The position numbers were made by a program, and so were the translations under genes. From positions 1-64,000 of the forward strand of contig CAAECB010000034.1 of assembly GCA_900754285.1 (NCBI GenBank): a DNA stretch of 64,000 nucleotides, given 5' to 3'. Shown one piece after another: positions 27,575 through 36,197 of the stretch; within the stretch, counting starts at the first letter, position 1, and every line of letters begins with the position of its first letter. Source of the DNA: Clostridia bacterium. GTDB lineage: Bacteria > Bacillota > Clostridia > TANB77 > CAG-508. Below the pieces are notes generated by a model. That model worked only from the letters and a program-made list of their open reading frames with translations. It searched no databases and was not told the DNA's origin.

Positions 27575-28709
27575 ATGAAACTTAATATATTAAAAAATGA
27601 ATACATATCTTCAATAAAGCCACTTGAACCAAATAAATTTCACTCTTCCATTACTGTATCATCTGCTTTAAGAGCAAATTTTTCTGCTGGCTGGAATGAC
27701 ACCCCACCATATTGTAACGAAAACTCAGGTTATACACTAAATATACCAATCTTATATAAAAACTCTTTTCCAATAAATGTAAAAATAGAAAAAATAAACG
27801 CACCTAAAATCATACTATCTAATAGTTATTCAGAAATTGAAATAACAAATATGTTAGAATTAATTAATTGCCAATCTCCAAACATTCCTTTTGCACTTCA
27901 CAAATCTGCAATTTTAGCATCAGGACTTATACCTTTTAATCTTAACTTTAATTTACAACATTTTTTCAAAAAAAATTCTGGATTTAAATTAAGTACCAAT
28001 GTAATTAATATTCCCGTTGGTTCTCGGTCTTGGTACTAGTAGTATTTTACTATATTCTTGCCTAAAAGCAATTTTTATGTTTTGCGGTCAAAGCTATACT
28101 GATTTAGATTTATATCATATGACTACTTGTGCAGAACAAATTATGAATACTGGTGGAGGTTATCAAGATGCAATTGGTTCATCTAATAATGGATTTAAAT
28201 TGATTCATTTTAGTCCTGGAATATTACCAGGAATTTATTGTGAATCTATTCATATAAAAAGTACTATTCAAAAAGAACTAAAAAATAAAATCATTTTTAT
28301 CTATACAGGCAAAACTCGTCTAGCAAAAGATTTACTTTCTTCTATTATGGAAAATTATGTTAATAATGATATAAATACAATACATACATTAAAAAATATT
28401 GGGCAAACCGCTATAGATATGAAAAATAATCTTGTTAATGAAGATTTAAAATCTTTTGGCTCAAACATGATAAAAAGTTTTGATTTAAACATAAAATTAA
28501 ATAAAAACTTTACTAATAATACAATAAATAATATTATAAAATTTTCTGCTAATTATTTAGATGGTTACATGCTATCTGGTGCTGGAAATGGCGGCTTTCT
28601 TACTTTTTTATTAAATGACTCAATCTCAAAAGAAGCCTTTTCTAATATTTTTGTTTCAAAATTTAGTAATTCTGATATAAAAATCTATGATTTTAATATT
28701 AAGTTTTAA
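27575..28709 (+). CDS. L-fucokinase-like GHMP kinase, read through a +1 frame jump
   Basis: The protein corresponds to the C-terminal GHMP-kinase half of bifunctional fucokinase/GDP-fucose pyrophosphorylase (Fkp). Key motifs are AGWNDTPPYCNE near residues 38-49 and TGGGYQDAIG, and the C-terminal SGAGNGGFLTFLL. The ATP-binding motif is split. Frame 0 reads NIPVGS, then CGG TCT TGG TAC TAG. Skipping the C at 28025 gives NIPVGSGLGTSSILLYS, the expected GHMP motif. The joined protein is 377 residues, with no other defect. AAGGAG precedes the ATG. L-fucose phosphorylation at C1 is the expected reaction. I infer +1 recoding rather than a dead gene, because the partner gene at 28765 has the same arrangement. 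Confidence 0.82.
28025..28027 (+). other. Putative +1 recoding site TCT-C-GGT (fucokinase)
   Basis: Frame 0 reads TCT CGG TCT TGG TAC TAG. Skipping C gives TCT GGT CTT GGT ACT (Ser-Gly-Leu-Gly-Thr), the invariant core of the GHMP ATP-binding loop. Confidence 0.7.
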
Positions 28710-28721
28710 TACTTATTAGAA

Positions 28722-28756
28722 AATAGATGTACTTATTTAAAAAGTACATCTATTGT
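28722..28756. terminator. Bidirectional terminator between the convergent fucose genes
   Basis: AATAGATGTACTT and AAGTACATCTATT are perfect complements with a seven-base loop. The hairpin lies between the stop codons of the fucokinase-like and pyrophosphorylase-like genes. Confidence 0.7.
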
Positions 28757-28764
28757 TTACAAAA

Positions 28765-29656
28765 TTATATTTTCATTTTTGTTCTTTCTTTTGCTATTTT
28801 CAAAAACTCCTCTGTAGTTCCATAATGTATAAATTTTCCATCTTCCAGACTTTCTATTTTTAAATTTTTATCATTCAACCTATTCCATATTTCAGTTCTT
28901 ACCTTTAATAATTCTTTTGATATTTCCACTTCTGCCTTTTGGTACAAATACTTATTAAAATCAACTTCTAAACATAATGGATTTAATAAATCTGTATACA
29001 AGTTTATTATAACATCATTAGAAAATTCTATTTTTTTTAAATCTTTTAAAGTATTTTTATTAAAGTAAATCATGCCTGTATCTATATTAACTTGATTTTG
29101 TTCATTCACAGCTCTTTTTCTTTTTAATACTTCTTCTGTTTCTTTTTGTAACGCTTCTTTTAGAATTTTTTCTTTATTTGTAACAAATACACCATGTCTT
29201 TTTCCTAGTTCTACATCAGCTAAAACTGAAAACGCTGTATTTTCTTTAATCTCATTCTTATTTGTTTTTTTATACATAGTTGTACAATCTCCAGAAACAA
29301 TCAATATACCTGGTAACATTCTTTTACCTATTGACATGGTCTCTTCAATTATTTCATCAAACACTATTTTATTTCTTCCATTAAAAGTTGGTATACATAT
29401 CTTTCCTTTTTTGGCATATAAAGGCATTCTCTGACACTTTCCTGCAGAATTTATTAATAAAACTTTTTTATTTTCTATTTCTTTTTGTTTTATTATATTT
29501 AATAATGCTCCGTCCAGAACCTACTTTTTTCTTTTCTATTACTATTCTGTATTCTGTGTTTTCTTGTAAGTTTCGTTTATATAATTTATTTTTTAAATAA
29601 TCTTTTTGAAATTGATCTGCTACTGTTATTATTATATAATCAAATACCTTTGGCAT
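28765..29656 (-). CDS. GDP-L-fucose pyrophosphorylase-like protein, read through a +1 frame jump
   Basis: The protein matches the N-terminal half of Fkp (L-fucokinase/pyrophosphorylase domain): FDYIIITVADQFQKDY, then VGSGGALLNII, NSAGKCQRMPLYA, ILIVSGDCTTM, VNIDTGMIYFN and NPLCLEVDFNKYL. Frame 0 from ATG 29656 reads VGSG and then CGG AGC, and stops 13 codons later. Skipping the C (plus-strand g at 29512) restores GSGGALLN, the nucleotide-binding loop. The joined product is 296 residues with no other defect. AGAGG lies eight bases before the ATG. With the convergent kinase gene it would give a complete two-protein salvage route from L-fucose to GDP-L-fucose. A recent pseudogene is the alternative. 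Confidence 0.8.
29510..29512 (-). other. Putative +1 recoding site GGA-C-GGA (GDP-fucose pyrophosphorylase)
   Basis: Frame 0 reads GGT TCT GGA CGG AGC. Skipping C gives GGT TCT GGA GGA GCA (Gly-Ser-Gly-Gly-Ala), the family's substrate-binding glycine loop. Confidence 0.7.
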
Positions 29657-29721
29657 GTCCTTTACCTCTTTATTTACATCTTGCTATAAACATTTAGCTC
29701 TTAACCTTAAATGCAATTTTT

Positions 29722-30324
29722 TTAAACATGTTGAGCAATAAATTCAATAACATCATCTTCATTATCACTCATCTTTTCCTTATCCTTTTCAGTAATATCA
29801 GTAAAATACTTATTATTGCACTCATATTTAGAAATAGAATTCAAAGGATAACCAGGATTTACTTTTCTAGAAGGTTTATCTACAAGATAAAAACCTTTTT
29901 TAGTCCATGTATACGTACTCTCTTCTCCATTCTCACCAACCACAGCTAGTCCATAAATCCATTTTGCATTTAATTTTCCTCTTTTTCCATATTTTTTTAC
30001 TAAAGAAATATAATGTTCTATCATTTCATCATCTTCTAAAACTTTTCCATCAACTCTTCTAACAAATAGCCCAGGTTGTTCATCTTCTGGAACATTTTCT
30101 AAATATAAAGAATCATCCATTCCAATTGCAATTTTCCCTGTAACATCATGGCATTCTCTTGCTTTTTTCAAAGCGTTTTCTACTACATCTTTTCCATCTT
30201 CTTTTATATTTATTTTTATCCCTATATCTCTCAAAGATATAACATTTATTTCTTTTTCTAACAAACTTTTAGAAAATCTTTTAGCCTTTGTTGGATTATT
30301 TGTTGCAAAAATAATCTGCTTCAC
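29722..30324 (-). CDS. HAM1/RdgB-like non-canonical purine NTP pyrophosphatase
   Basis: The N-terminus QIIFATNNPTKAKRF is the Ham1/ITPase phosphate-binding motif. DVVENALKKARECHDVTG and AIGMDDSLYLENV correspond to the family's N-A-x-x-KA and D-D-SGL-like segments. The 200-residue length is normal. RdgB enzymes hydrolyse ITP, XTP and dITP to keep deaminated purines out of DNA and RNA. The central D-D-S-L-Y variant and the divergent C-terminal half place it outside the classical RdgB group, so substrate is uncertain. It lies upstream of the fucose pyrophosphorylase gene on the same strand. Confidence 0.75.
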   Translation of the reverse strand: MKQIIFATNNPTKAKRFSKSLLEKEINVISLRDIGIKINIKEDGKDVVENALKKARECHDVTGKIAIGMDDSLYLENVPEDEQPGLFVRRVDGKVLEDDEMIEHYISLVKKYGKRGKLNAKWIYGLAVVGENGEESTYTWTKKGFYLVDKPSRKVNPGYPLNSISKYECNNKYFTDITEKDKEKMSDNEDDVIEFIAQHV

Positions 30325-30370
30325 TTAAACCATTCCTTTCATAATTATATATTTTTAAAATTTATATATA

Positions 30371-30847
30371 TTATAATGTTCTATAATTATTTTTATCTGC
30401 CCTATCATCCATTTTTCTATCAAATTGTTCATTTTTATAAAACCAATCTGTTTTCTTATCAACTGGATGAGCCATTCTTCCTTTGTCTAACAACAAATCC
30501 ACAAGTACTGCTACTGGGATAATTATTCCTATTACTGAAAAAAATAAACTAGATGTTTGAGCCAAAGACAATATTTCATTATTTGCTAATAATCTTACTT
30601 TTTCAGTAATATCTGCTCCAAAATATACTCCATAAAAAGCTAAGTATAAAGCTGCTCCTAGAACTTTTCTTTTTACTACTAAAATTGCAAATAACAAAAA
30701 TGCAAATAATAAAACTATTTCAAAATTCATATTAAGTGGTTGTACTACAAAATCTTTTCCCAATTGAGCCATCAAAACAACTACAACTCTAAAAATCCAA
30801 TACATTATCATAAACATAACTACTAAATATGTAGATAATTTTTTCAT
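30371..30847 (-). CDS. Uncharacterised membrane protein
   Basis: The 158-residue protein has four hydrophobic helices at about residues 7-27, 43-60, 64-80 and 98-118 (for example FEIVLLFAFLLFAILVV) and a charged cytosolic tail of about 35 residues (KTDWFYKNEQFDRKMDDRADKNN). I do not recognise a family. The start ATG has a purine-rich AGAGGGGA just upstream. It stands alone between the HAM1-like gene and the yrzB-like gene, with short gaps that suggest possible co-transcription. No catalytic motif is visible. Confidence 0.7.
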   Translation of the reverse strand: MKKLSTYLVVMFMIMYWIFRVVVVLMAQLGKDFVVQPLNMNFEIVLLFAFLLFAILVVKRKVLGAALYLAFYGVYFGADITEKVRLLANNEILSLAQTSSLFFSVIGIIIPVAVLVDLLLDKGRMAHPVDKKTDWFYKNEQFDRKMDDRADKNNYRTL

Positions 30848-30922
30848 ATTTTCACATTCCCCTCTTATTTTTATTTAACGTCAAAAGGTGAAGCATAGCC
30901 TCCACCTCTCCTACTATTTTGA

Positions 30923-31219
30923 TTAATCTACAAAATCAAAATCATCTTTAAATCTTTCTTTAAAAATTTCAAATACTTTATTCAATATCTCTTCATCTTC
31001 AACACTTACATATGATTCTTCTTCAGAATCTTCATCTGTATCTTCAACTTTTAAAATTACAACTTCTCCTTCTTCTTCAACTCCATCATCAACTACTGGT
31101 AATAAAATAACATATTCTTCATCATCTAATTCAACTAAATCCAAAAATTCGAATTTTACTTCATTTCCATCTTCATCATTTAGTATTACTATATTATCTA
31201 AATCTTCTCCTTCACCCAT
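30923..31219 (-). CDS. YrzB-like DUF1292 protein
   Basis: This 98-residue, very acidic protein has the DUF1292 core: NIVILNDEDGNEVKFEFL, EEYVILLPV and EGEVVILKVE, then a C-terminal helix NKVFEIFKERF. DUF1292 proteins (YrzB in Bacillus) have no known activity but lie downstream of ireB and ruvX in many Firmicutes, as here. ATG 31219 fits AAAGGAG nine bases upstream; the GTG two codons earlier does not. A dispersed hairpin repeat separates it from ruvX. Confidence 0.88.
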   Translation of the reverse strand: MGEGEDLDNIVILNDEDGNEVKFEFLDLVELDDEEYVILLPVVDDGVEEEGEVVILKVEDTDEDSEEESYVSVEDEEILNKVFEIFKERFKDDFDFVD

Positions 31220-31376
31220 GTTCACTTTCTCCTTTCAAATTTATATTATATAATATTAATATCTACAAAATTAAAAATTCTATACTAATATCATTCATAT
31301 CATAACCTATTTTTTACTTTTTTGCAACAATTCTGAAAAAAAACTTTAATTTTTTCAATAATCCAAATGTACTACT

Positions 31377-31407
31377 GGTGTTTTTTGAGTCCGTCCCCAA
31401 AAACACC
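31377..31407 (-). repeat. Dispersed covarying hairpin repeat, copy B
   Basis: GGTGTTTTT and AAAAACACC pair around the minus-strand loop GGGGACGGACTC. It ends eight bases from the ruvX stop codon and lies upstream of the yrzB-like gene. Confidence 0.85.
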
Positions 31408-31414
31408 CAAAACA

Positions 31415-31828
31415 TCAGTTCCCCAAAAACGTCTCCAATATATAAACAGCAGAAATTGTATCAACAATTGCTCTTTTCTTCTTTTTGTTTACATCTAAAA
31501 AATTCATTGTTTTATGTGCTGCAACAGTTGTAAGCCTTTCATCAACAGTTACTATTTTTTTATCTGGATATTTGCATTTTAATTTATGTATAAATTTTTC
31601 TGTAACTTCTGCTCTTTCTGTTTTTGTTCCATTCATGTTATAAGGCATTCCAACAACAATTGTTTCTACTGGATATTGCTCAAAAATTTCATCTAATCTG
31701 CGTAAAACTATTTTATCAGAATTATTACGTTGTATTGTTTCTAATCCTTGTGCTGTTATATTTAAAGCATCTGTTATTGCAATTCCAACTCTTGCATCAC
31801 CATAATCTATACTTAATATTCTACTCAT
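31415..31828 (-). CDS. ruvX: Holliday junction resolvase-like RuvX/YqgF
   Basis: RuvX (YqgF) is an RNase H-fold nuclease active in pre-16S rRNA 5' maturation and possibly on recombination intermediates. The 137-residue protein begins [17 protein letters not shown] (first catalytic Asp) and contains [20 protein letters not shown] and [13 protein letters not shown] (catalytic Glu/Asp region), ending VYILETFL. Its start overlaps the ireB stop by eight bases. The order ireB-ruvX-yrzB is conserved in Firmicutes; in many of them alaS comes first, but here alaS lies elsewhere (52450). Confidence 0.94.
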   Translation of the reverse strand: MSRILSIDYGDARVGIAITDALNITAQGLETIQRNNSDKIVLRRLDEIFEQYPVETIVVGMPYNMNGTKTERAEVTEKFIHKLKCKYPDKKIVTVDERLTTVAAHKTMNFLDVNKKKKRAIVDTISAVYILETFLGN

Positions 31829-32078
31829 CTTCTAACCCTATATAGTTTTTTACCATTTTTTCCAACAATTCATCTCTTTCAATTGTTCTTATTTTATTTC
31901 TTGCATCATGATAACTTGTAATATATGTTGGATCTCCTGATAAAATATATCCTACTAATTGATTTATTGGATTATATCCTTTTTCTTGCAAAGCTTCATA
32001 TACTTCCTTTAATATTTCTTTAGTTCTAAGGTTTTCAATTTTTTCAACCTCAAAATGCATAGTTTTGTCAAATTCCAT
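31821..32078 (-). CDS. ireB: IreB family regulatory phosphoprotein
   Basis: IreB (formerly DUF965/YrzL) is a small dimeric protein phosphorylated by the PASTA kinase IreK in enterococci, with a role in cephalosporin resistance. This 85-residue version shows the family sequence: [47 protein letters not shown] and [10 protein letters not shown]. It starts at ATG 32078, with AAGGGA upstream. It overlaps ruvX and forms an operon with it. The kinase is not in the window. Confidence 0.93.
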   Translation of the reverse strand: MEFDKTMHFEVEKIENLRTKEILKEVYEALQEKGYNPINQLVGYILSGDPTYITSYHDARNKIRTIERDELLEKMVKNYIGLEDE

Positions 32079-32166
32079 ATCTCTCACTTTCCCTTCTTTT
32101 TATCTTTTATAATATTATATGTATTACATTTTTACTAAAATTTAATATAAACAAATTATACTTTTT

Positions 32167-33276
32167 CTAAATTTTAGTAATATCACTTTCACTCTTATCA
32201 GCACTATCTATATATTCTTCCAATTTTTTCAATACTTCTTCTAATCCTGTACCTTTATAATAAGTAGATAATGCAAAATTTAATCTTGGTGAAACTGTTA
32301 TTTTTTCACTATCATCTTTTTTATTTTCATCATCATCATCATCTGGCAAAGATATTTTCATTTTTTCTAATGATATTTTTAAATCATTTAAGAAATCTGC
32401 TACACCACTAATTTCAACACCTGAAAATGCTATAACAAATTTAGGTCCCATATATCTTACAAAAACATAGTTATTTGCTATATTTTTTTGAACATATGCA
32501 CTTACTTGTGTTACTACCTCATTTCCTAATTCTCTTGAATATACCTTATTTATTTCTTCAAGATTTGCAATTCTAAACATACATATTGTAGAAGTTGTAT
32601 GTTGATCTATTTGTCTCTTACCTTCTCCATATAGATATTCTTCTGAATATAATCCAGTAAACAAATCTTTTCGTACAATACTTTCTAATGTTTTTTGATG
32701 TACTACTGTTTTTAATACAGAAACTATATTGTCTTTTATAACTTCTAAAACTGCTGTATCAACATTGTCAAAATCATGCGGAGTTCCACTTTCTATAATC
32801 CAATACCCTATATAAACATTATCTATATACAATGGGAAAAATATTGCTGATTTTGCTCTACCAAATTCCATCTGTTGATATGGTAATCTTTCTCTTTCTT
32901 TATTAACTGTTACATATTTTGGAGTTGCAGTTGTTATACTATCTTTAAACATATCTACATTTTGTAACATACTTAAAGATTTCCAATGTCTTTTATCTAC
33001 ATTTGAAGCTTTTACTACATATTCTGCCCCATCAAATACAACAATTGTGGAATATTTTATTTCATATTTTTCTATTAAAATATCATTTATTTTTTTTATT
33101 TTATCATCTACACTTGAAGTTTGACCTATTGCATTCATAAAATCTTGTACAACAGATAAATTAGTTATTTTTTGATTAATATTACGAAATGTTTGTATCT
33201 TTTTATGTATTCTCAAATTGTAAATGATAAGTCCAATTACAACTATTATCAATACTCCAACTATTCCCATTAACAC
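32167..33276 (-). CDS. Membrane-anchored GAF and degenerate GGDEF-like protein
   Basis: One N-terminal helix (MGIVGVLIIVVIGLIIYNL) is followed by a coiled linker, a GAF-like domain (about residues 45-195, with PKYVTVNKERERLPY and GRAKSAIFFPLYIDNVYIGYWII), and a GGDEF-fold segment (RKDLFTGLYSEEYL near 200). The catalytic GGDEF loop reads RYMGPKFVIAF, so diguanylate cyclase activity is unlikely. An aspartate-rich insert (DDDDDENKKDD) follows. It may be a sensory or scaffold protein. The start is GTG 33276, spaced eight bases from AAGGAGG. It follows the CpaE-like gene by about 20 bases, which suggests a shared operon. Confidence 0.72.
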   Translation of the reverse strand: MLMGIVGVLIIVVIGLIIYNLRIHKKIQTFRNINQKITNLSVVQDFMNAIGQTSSVDDKIKKINDILIEKYEIKYSTIVVFDGAEYVVKASNVDKRHWKSLSMLQNVDMFKDSITTATPKYVTVNKERERLPYQQMEFGRAKSAIFFPLYIDNVYIGYWIIESGTPHDFDNVDTAVLEVIKDNIVSVLKTVVHQKTLESIVRKDLFTGLYSEEYLYGEGKRQIDQHTTSTICMFRIANLEEINKVYSRELGNEVVTQVSAYVQKNIANNYVFVRYMGPKFVIAFSGVEISGVADFLNDLKISLEKMKISLPDDDDDENKKDDSEKITVSPRLNFALSTYYKGTGLEEVLKKLEEYIDSADKSESDITKI

Positions 33277-33295
33277 AATATTTTCCTCCTTATTT

Positions 33296-35626
33296 TTAAT
33301 ATTTTCTCATTTGCTCTAAAGTTGAATTTATACTAGGTGTAAAACCATTACTATTAGCTGTAGGTGGCCTATATGTTGATTTTCCAGATCTATTTTTATA
33401 TAACATATTAGCTAATTCTGTTAAAATTTGTACTATATTTTTAGGATATCCTCTCAAAGAAATCTCACAATCTATTAATCCCTCTAAATATTTAACATAC
33501 ACTTGTTCATCAAAAGGAATAGAAATATATTTTATAAGATTTTTATCAAATAATTCTACCATATAAGTCATAGCTGGATCATTATATGAGGACATACCTC
33601 CAATAATAACTTTATCACTAATTTTTCTTAACTTTTCAGTTTTATTTAAAACTATTCTTAATTTTTTCTCATCTAACACATTTCTTGATTTTAAAACATT
33701 CAAAAAAGCTGTTAACGGTTGAATTGTCAAAACATCCATTGATTGAACCAAATAAATTTCTTGTGCATATGAAAAATATGAAATAGGTGTAGAATAATCA
33801 CAATCTATTAAAACAACTGAATAATTCTTTATTAAAGTTTGTAATATCTCCCCTGCATTTTCTATATTATCATTATCATTTGGTAAAGCTGTGTATACTG
33901 TTAAATTTCTATTAGCTTGTATACCTTTTGCAACACCATCAATTAAATTTTGGAAACAATTCATTGCAGTATTACGCAATTCTTCTTCATTATTTGTATA
34001 AATATAATATGCATTTCTATTTTGAGTCATATCTAAAATAGCAGTTGAAACACCTTGTGAAGCCAAAACTTGAGCAACATTATTTACTATAAATGATGTA
34101 CCATTTTTACTTGTACCAATAAAACACGCAATTTTTTTATCAGGTGTCAATAAAGAACTAATATCTACTTCTGTATTAACAACATTTTGTAAATTATTAT
34201 TATACATGTTAGTCCCAATATAATTATTACTAATGTTATTATTTGTATATGTAACATCACTATTTATTCCTGGCATAACTAAATCATCTTGTTCTTCGTC
34301 TTCTAAGCCTGGCATTGTTAGGTCATCATCTTCTACATTACTATTTAATTCTGTTGTCCCAGGCATTACTAAATCTTCATTGCTTTCAGCAATATCTTCT
34401 TTTTCTATATTTTCTTCTACTCCTGGCATAACAATATTTTCTTTTTCCTCTTCATCTAGTCCTGGCATAACTAAATCATCTTGACTCTCATCATTAGAAA
34501 ATTCTAATTGGTTTGAAACTTCTACTTTCTTTTTTGGTCTGCCTCTCTTCTTTTTAGGTGCATCATCTGTATTTTCTGGTAGAGGATTTTTTCTAGGTCT
34601 GCCTCTTCTTTTTGGTGCTGGTTTTACTTCTTCTTTTTCAGGTTCTACATTTTCTACTTCTTTTACATCATTTTCTTTTTCTTCAAAATTATTTTCATTT
34701 TGTACATATGCATTAATTTCACGTTCTATTTGTTTTATTGGATCTTCTTCCTCTTGTTTTACTGGCTTTGGTTTTGTTAATTTTTTAGTACTTTGTAAAT
34801 TTACAGCATTTGGTATAACTACTGGTTTAGATAAAATTGTCTCTCTAGTATTTACTGTTTTCAATAGCATTTCGCTAGTGCCATCATCAACTTCATTTTT
34901 AGGTTTTCTTATTTTATCAGAAACCTTTGTATTAAATGCCATTAATTGTTGATATTTAGGTGATTTTTCTTCTAATACTGCTTTAACATTTAAAGGTAAA
35001 AATTTGCAAATTATTTTTAATTGTACATCATTATATTGTGAAGCAATATTATTAAAACTTTCTAAATATTTATCTTCATTTTTTCCTAAACGTTTATAAT
35101 GTGCTAAAATATTTTGAATTTCAACTTCACTTACATCATTTTCATTTTCTGGTCTATAATTAACATCATCTGAATCTATTTTATAATAAATTTTAGCTTC
35201 TTTTTTAGAACGTGGCTTATTTATTAATTTGCACAATTCATCTATATTTCTGTCTGTTCCTAGTAATGCATCATATATGCTAATTCCAAATAATTTTACA
35301 AGCATTTGTTCAGATTTTATTCTTCTATCAGAACATATTAAAATAATTGGGATATTATCTCCCTGATAGTTTGATGCCTCATCACTAATACTATCTAATT
35401 TTTCAAAGATAAATTTATCAATTTGGTCATATTGATTATTAGTAAAGCTCTCTAAGTCTTCACTAATAACAACTCTATCATATGTTTTATCTTTTTGTAA
35501 TTCTTTTAAAATTGCATTAAAGTAATAAACATTTTTATATGAAATGATTTCTTTATATTCTTTTTGATATTTTTTTACGATATTTTCTGAAATTTCTTCA
35601 TTACTTACAGCAAATAATACTTTCAT
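33296..35626 (-). CDS. Large CpaE/ParA-like ATPase-fold protein with AT-hooks and MPG repeats
   Basis: Residues 1-140 resemble a receiver-like domain (MKVLFAVSNEEISE, YDRVVISEDLE, IPIILICSDRR). A low-complexity middle holds two AT-hook motifs (RRGRPRK and KRGRPKK, near 340-370) and five copies of a D-L-V-M-P-G-like motif (DLVMPGL, NIVMPGV, DLVMPGT, DLTMPGL, DLVMPGI). The last 290 residues form a SIMIBI/ParA-like fold beginning KIACFIGTSKNGTSFIVNN (deviant Walker A) with VVLIDCDYS and LRIVLNKTEK. CpaE-like proteins work in pilus or secretion localisation. The combination of modules is unusual. Function remains a guess; it may anchor DNA or a membrane complex. It is followed by the GAF protein. 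Confidence 0.72.
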   Translation of the reverse strand: MKVLFAVSNEEISENIVKKYQKEYKEIISYKNVYYFNAILKELQKDKTYDRVVISEDLESFTNNQYDQIDKFIFEKLDSISDEASNYQGDNIPIILICSDRRIKSEQMLVKLFGISIYDALLGTDRNIDELCKLINKPRSKKEAKIYYKIDSDDVNYRPENENDVSEVEIQNILAHYKRLGKNEDKYLESFNNIASQYNDVQLKIICKFLPLNVKAVLEEKSPKYQQLMAFNTKVSDKIRKPKNEVDDGTSEMLLKTVNTRETILSKPVVIPNAVNLQSTKKLTKPKPVKQEEEDPIKQIEREINAYVQNENNFEEKENDVKEVENVEPEKEEVKPAPKRRGRPRKNPLPENTDDAPKKKRGRPKKKVEVSNQLEFSNDESQDDLVMPGLDEEEKENIVMPGVEENIEKEDIAESNEDLVMPGTTELNSNVEDDDLTMPGLEDEEQDDLVMPGINSDVTYTNNNISNNYIGTNMYNNNLQNVVNTEVDISSLLTPDKKIACFIGTSKNGTSFIVNNVAQVLASQGVSTAILDMTQNRNAYYIYTNNEEELRNTAMNCFQNLIDGVAKGIQANRNLTVYTALPNDNDNIENAGEILQTLIKNYSVVLIDCDYSTPISYFSYAQEIYLVQSMDVLTIQPLTAFLNVLKSRNVLDEKKLRIVLNKTEKLRKISDKVIIGGMSSYNDPAMTYMVELFDKNLIKYISIPFDEQVYVKYLEGLIDCEISLRGYPKNIVQILTELANMLYKNRSGKSTYRPPTANSNGFTPSINSTLEQMRKY

Positions 35627-35629
35627 TTG

Positions 35630-36040
35630 TTACCCCCTCCCAAATTTTATAAACACTGCAAATGCAAGTGGCAAAATTTGGCATATAATTAATAAAATAG
35701 TAAATGTAACCATTAGTCCCATACCTTTTTCCAATGTATCTAACTTACGGATACCTATAACATATTTATGTATTGCACCAATAGCAAGTCCTAAAAAGCA
35801 AAATGGTATACTATATATTTGAACCAAATGCAAAATATATGCAACTGTCCCATATACCTTAGAGCCGTACTTTTCTTGGTAATCTGCTAAATTTTTAGTT
35901 TCTGTTTCTTTTATTTCTACTATTTTGCTTTCTGTTTCGTTATCTATAACATTTTGCTGAGTTGCTTTTACTGTTACAGTATTAGTCCAAAACATAAAAA
36001 CAAATAACATAGTAAGTATAATACTTGCTACTTTTTTCAT
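35630..36040 (-). CDS. Small secreted/membrane protein with VirB2/TrbC-like profile
   Basis: From ATG 36040 the 136-residue product has a signal peptide (ASIILTMLFVFMFWTNTVTVKA), a polar stretch (ESKIVEIKETETKN) and two C-terminal transmembrane helices (YSIPFCFLGLAIGAIHKYVIG and MVTFTILLIICQILPLAFAVFIKFG). Signal peptide plus two helices is the shape of VirB2/TrbC-type pilins and similar small membrane proteins, but I see no diagnostic motif. It ends three bases before the start of the CpaE-like gene, so the two are likely co-translated. A role with that protein is inference from position. Confidence 0.6.
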   Translation of the reverse strand: MKKVASIILTMLFVFMFWTNTVTVKATQQNVIDNETESKIVEIKETETKNLADYQEKYGSKVYGTVAYILHLVQIYSIPFCFLGLAIGAIHKYVIGIRKLDTLEKGMGLMVTFTILLIICQILPLAFAVFIKFGRG

Positions 36041-36197
36041 TTTAATCCCATTCCTTTCTCTATAAAGGTACAATTATAACTCAAAATTCAATATTCGTAC
36101 CATTTAACTGCATTTATATTAACTCTAAATATTACCCTTATATCATACAATAACTTTAAAAAAATAGCAAGTAATATTAAAAAAAATTAGATAAAAA

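Noticed and set aside
34233..34484. Ser/Pro-rich plus-strand open frame
   Set aside because: It is the antisense shadow of the MPG-repeat region of the CpaE-like protein.
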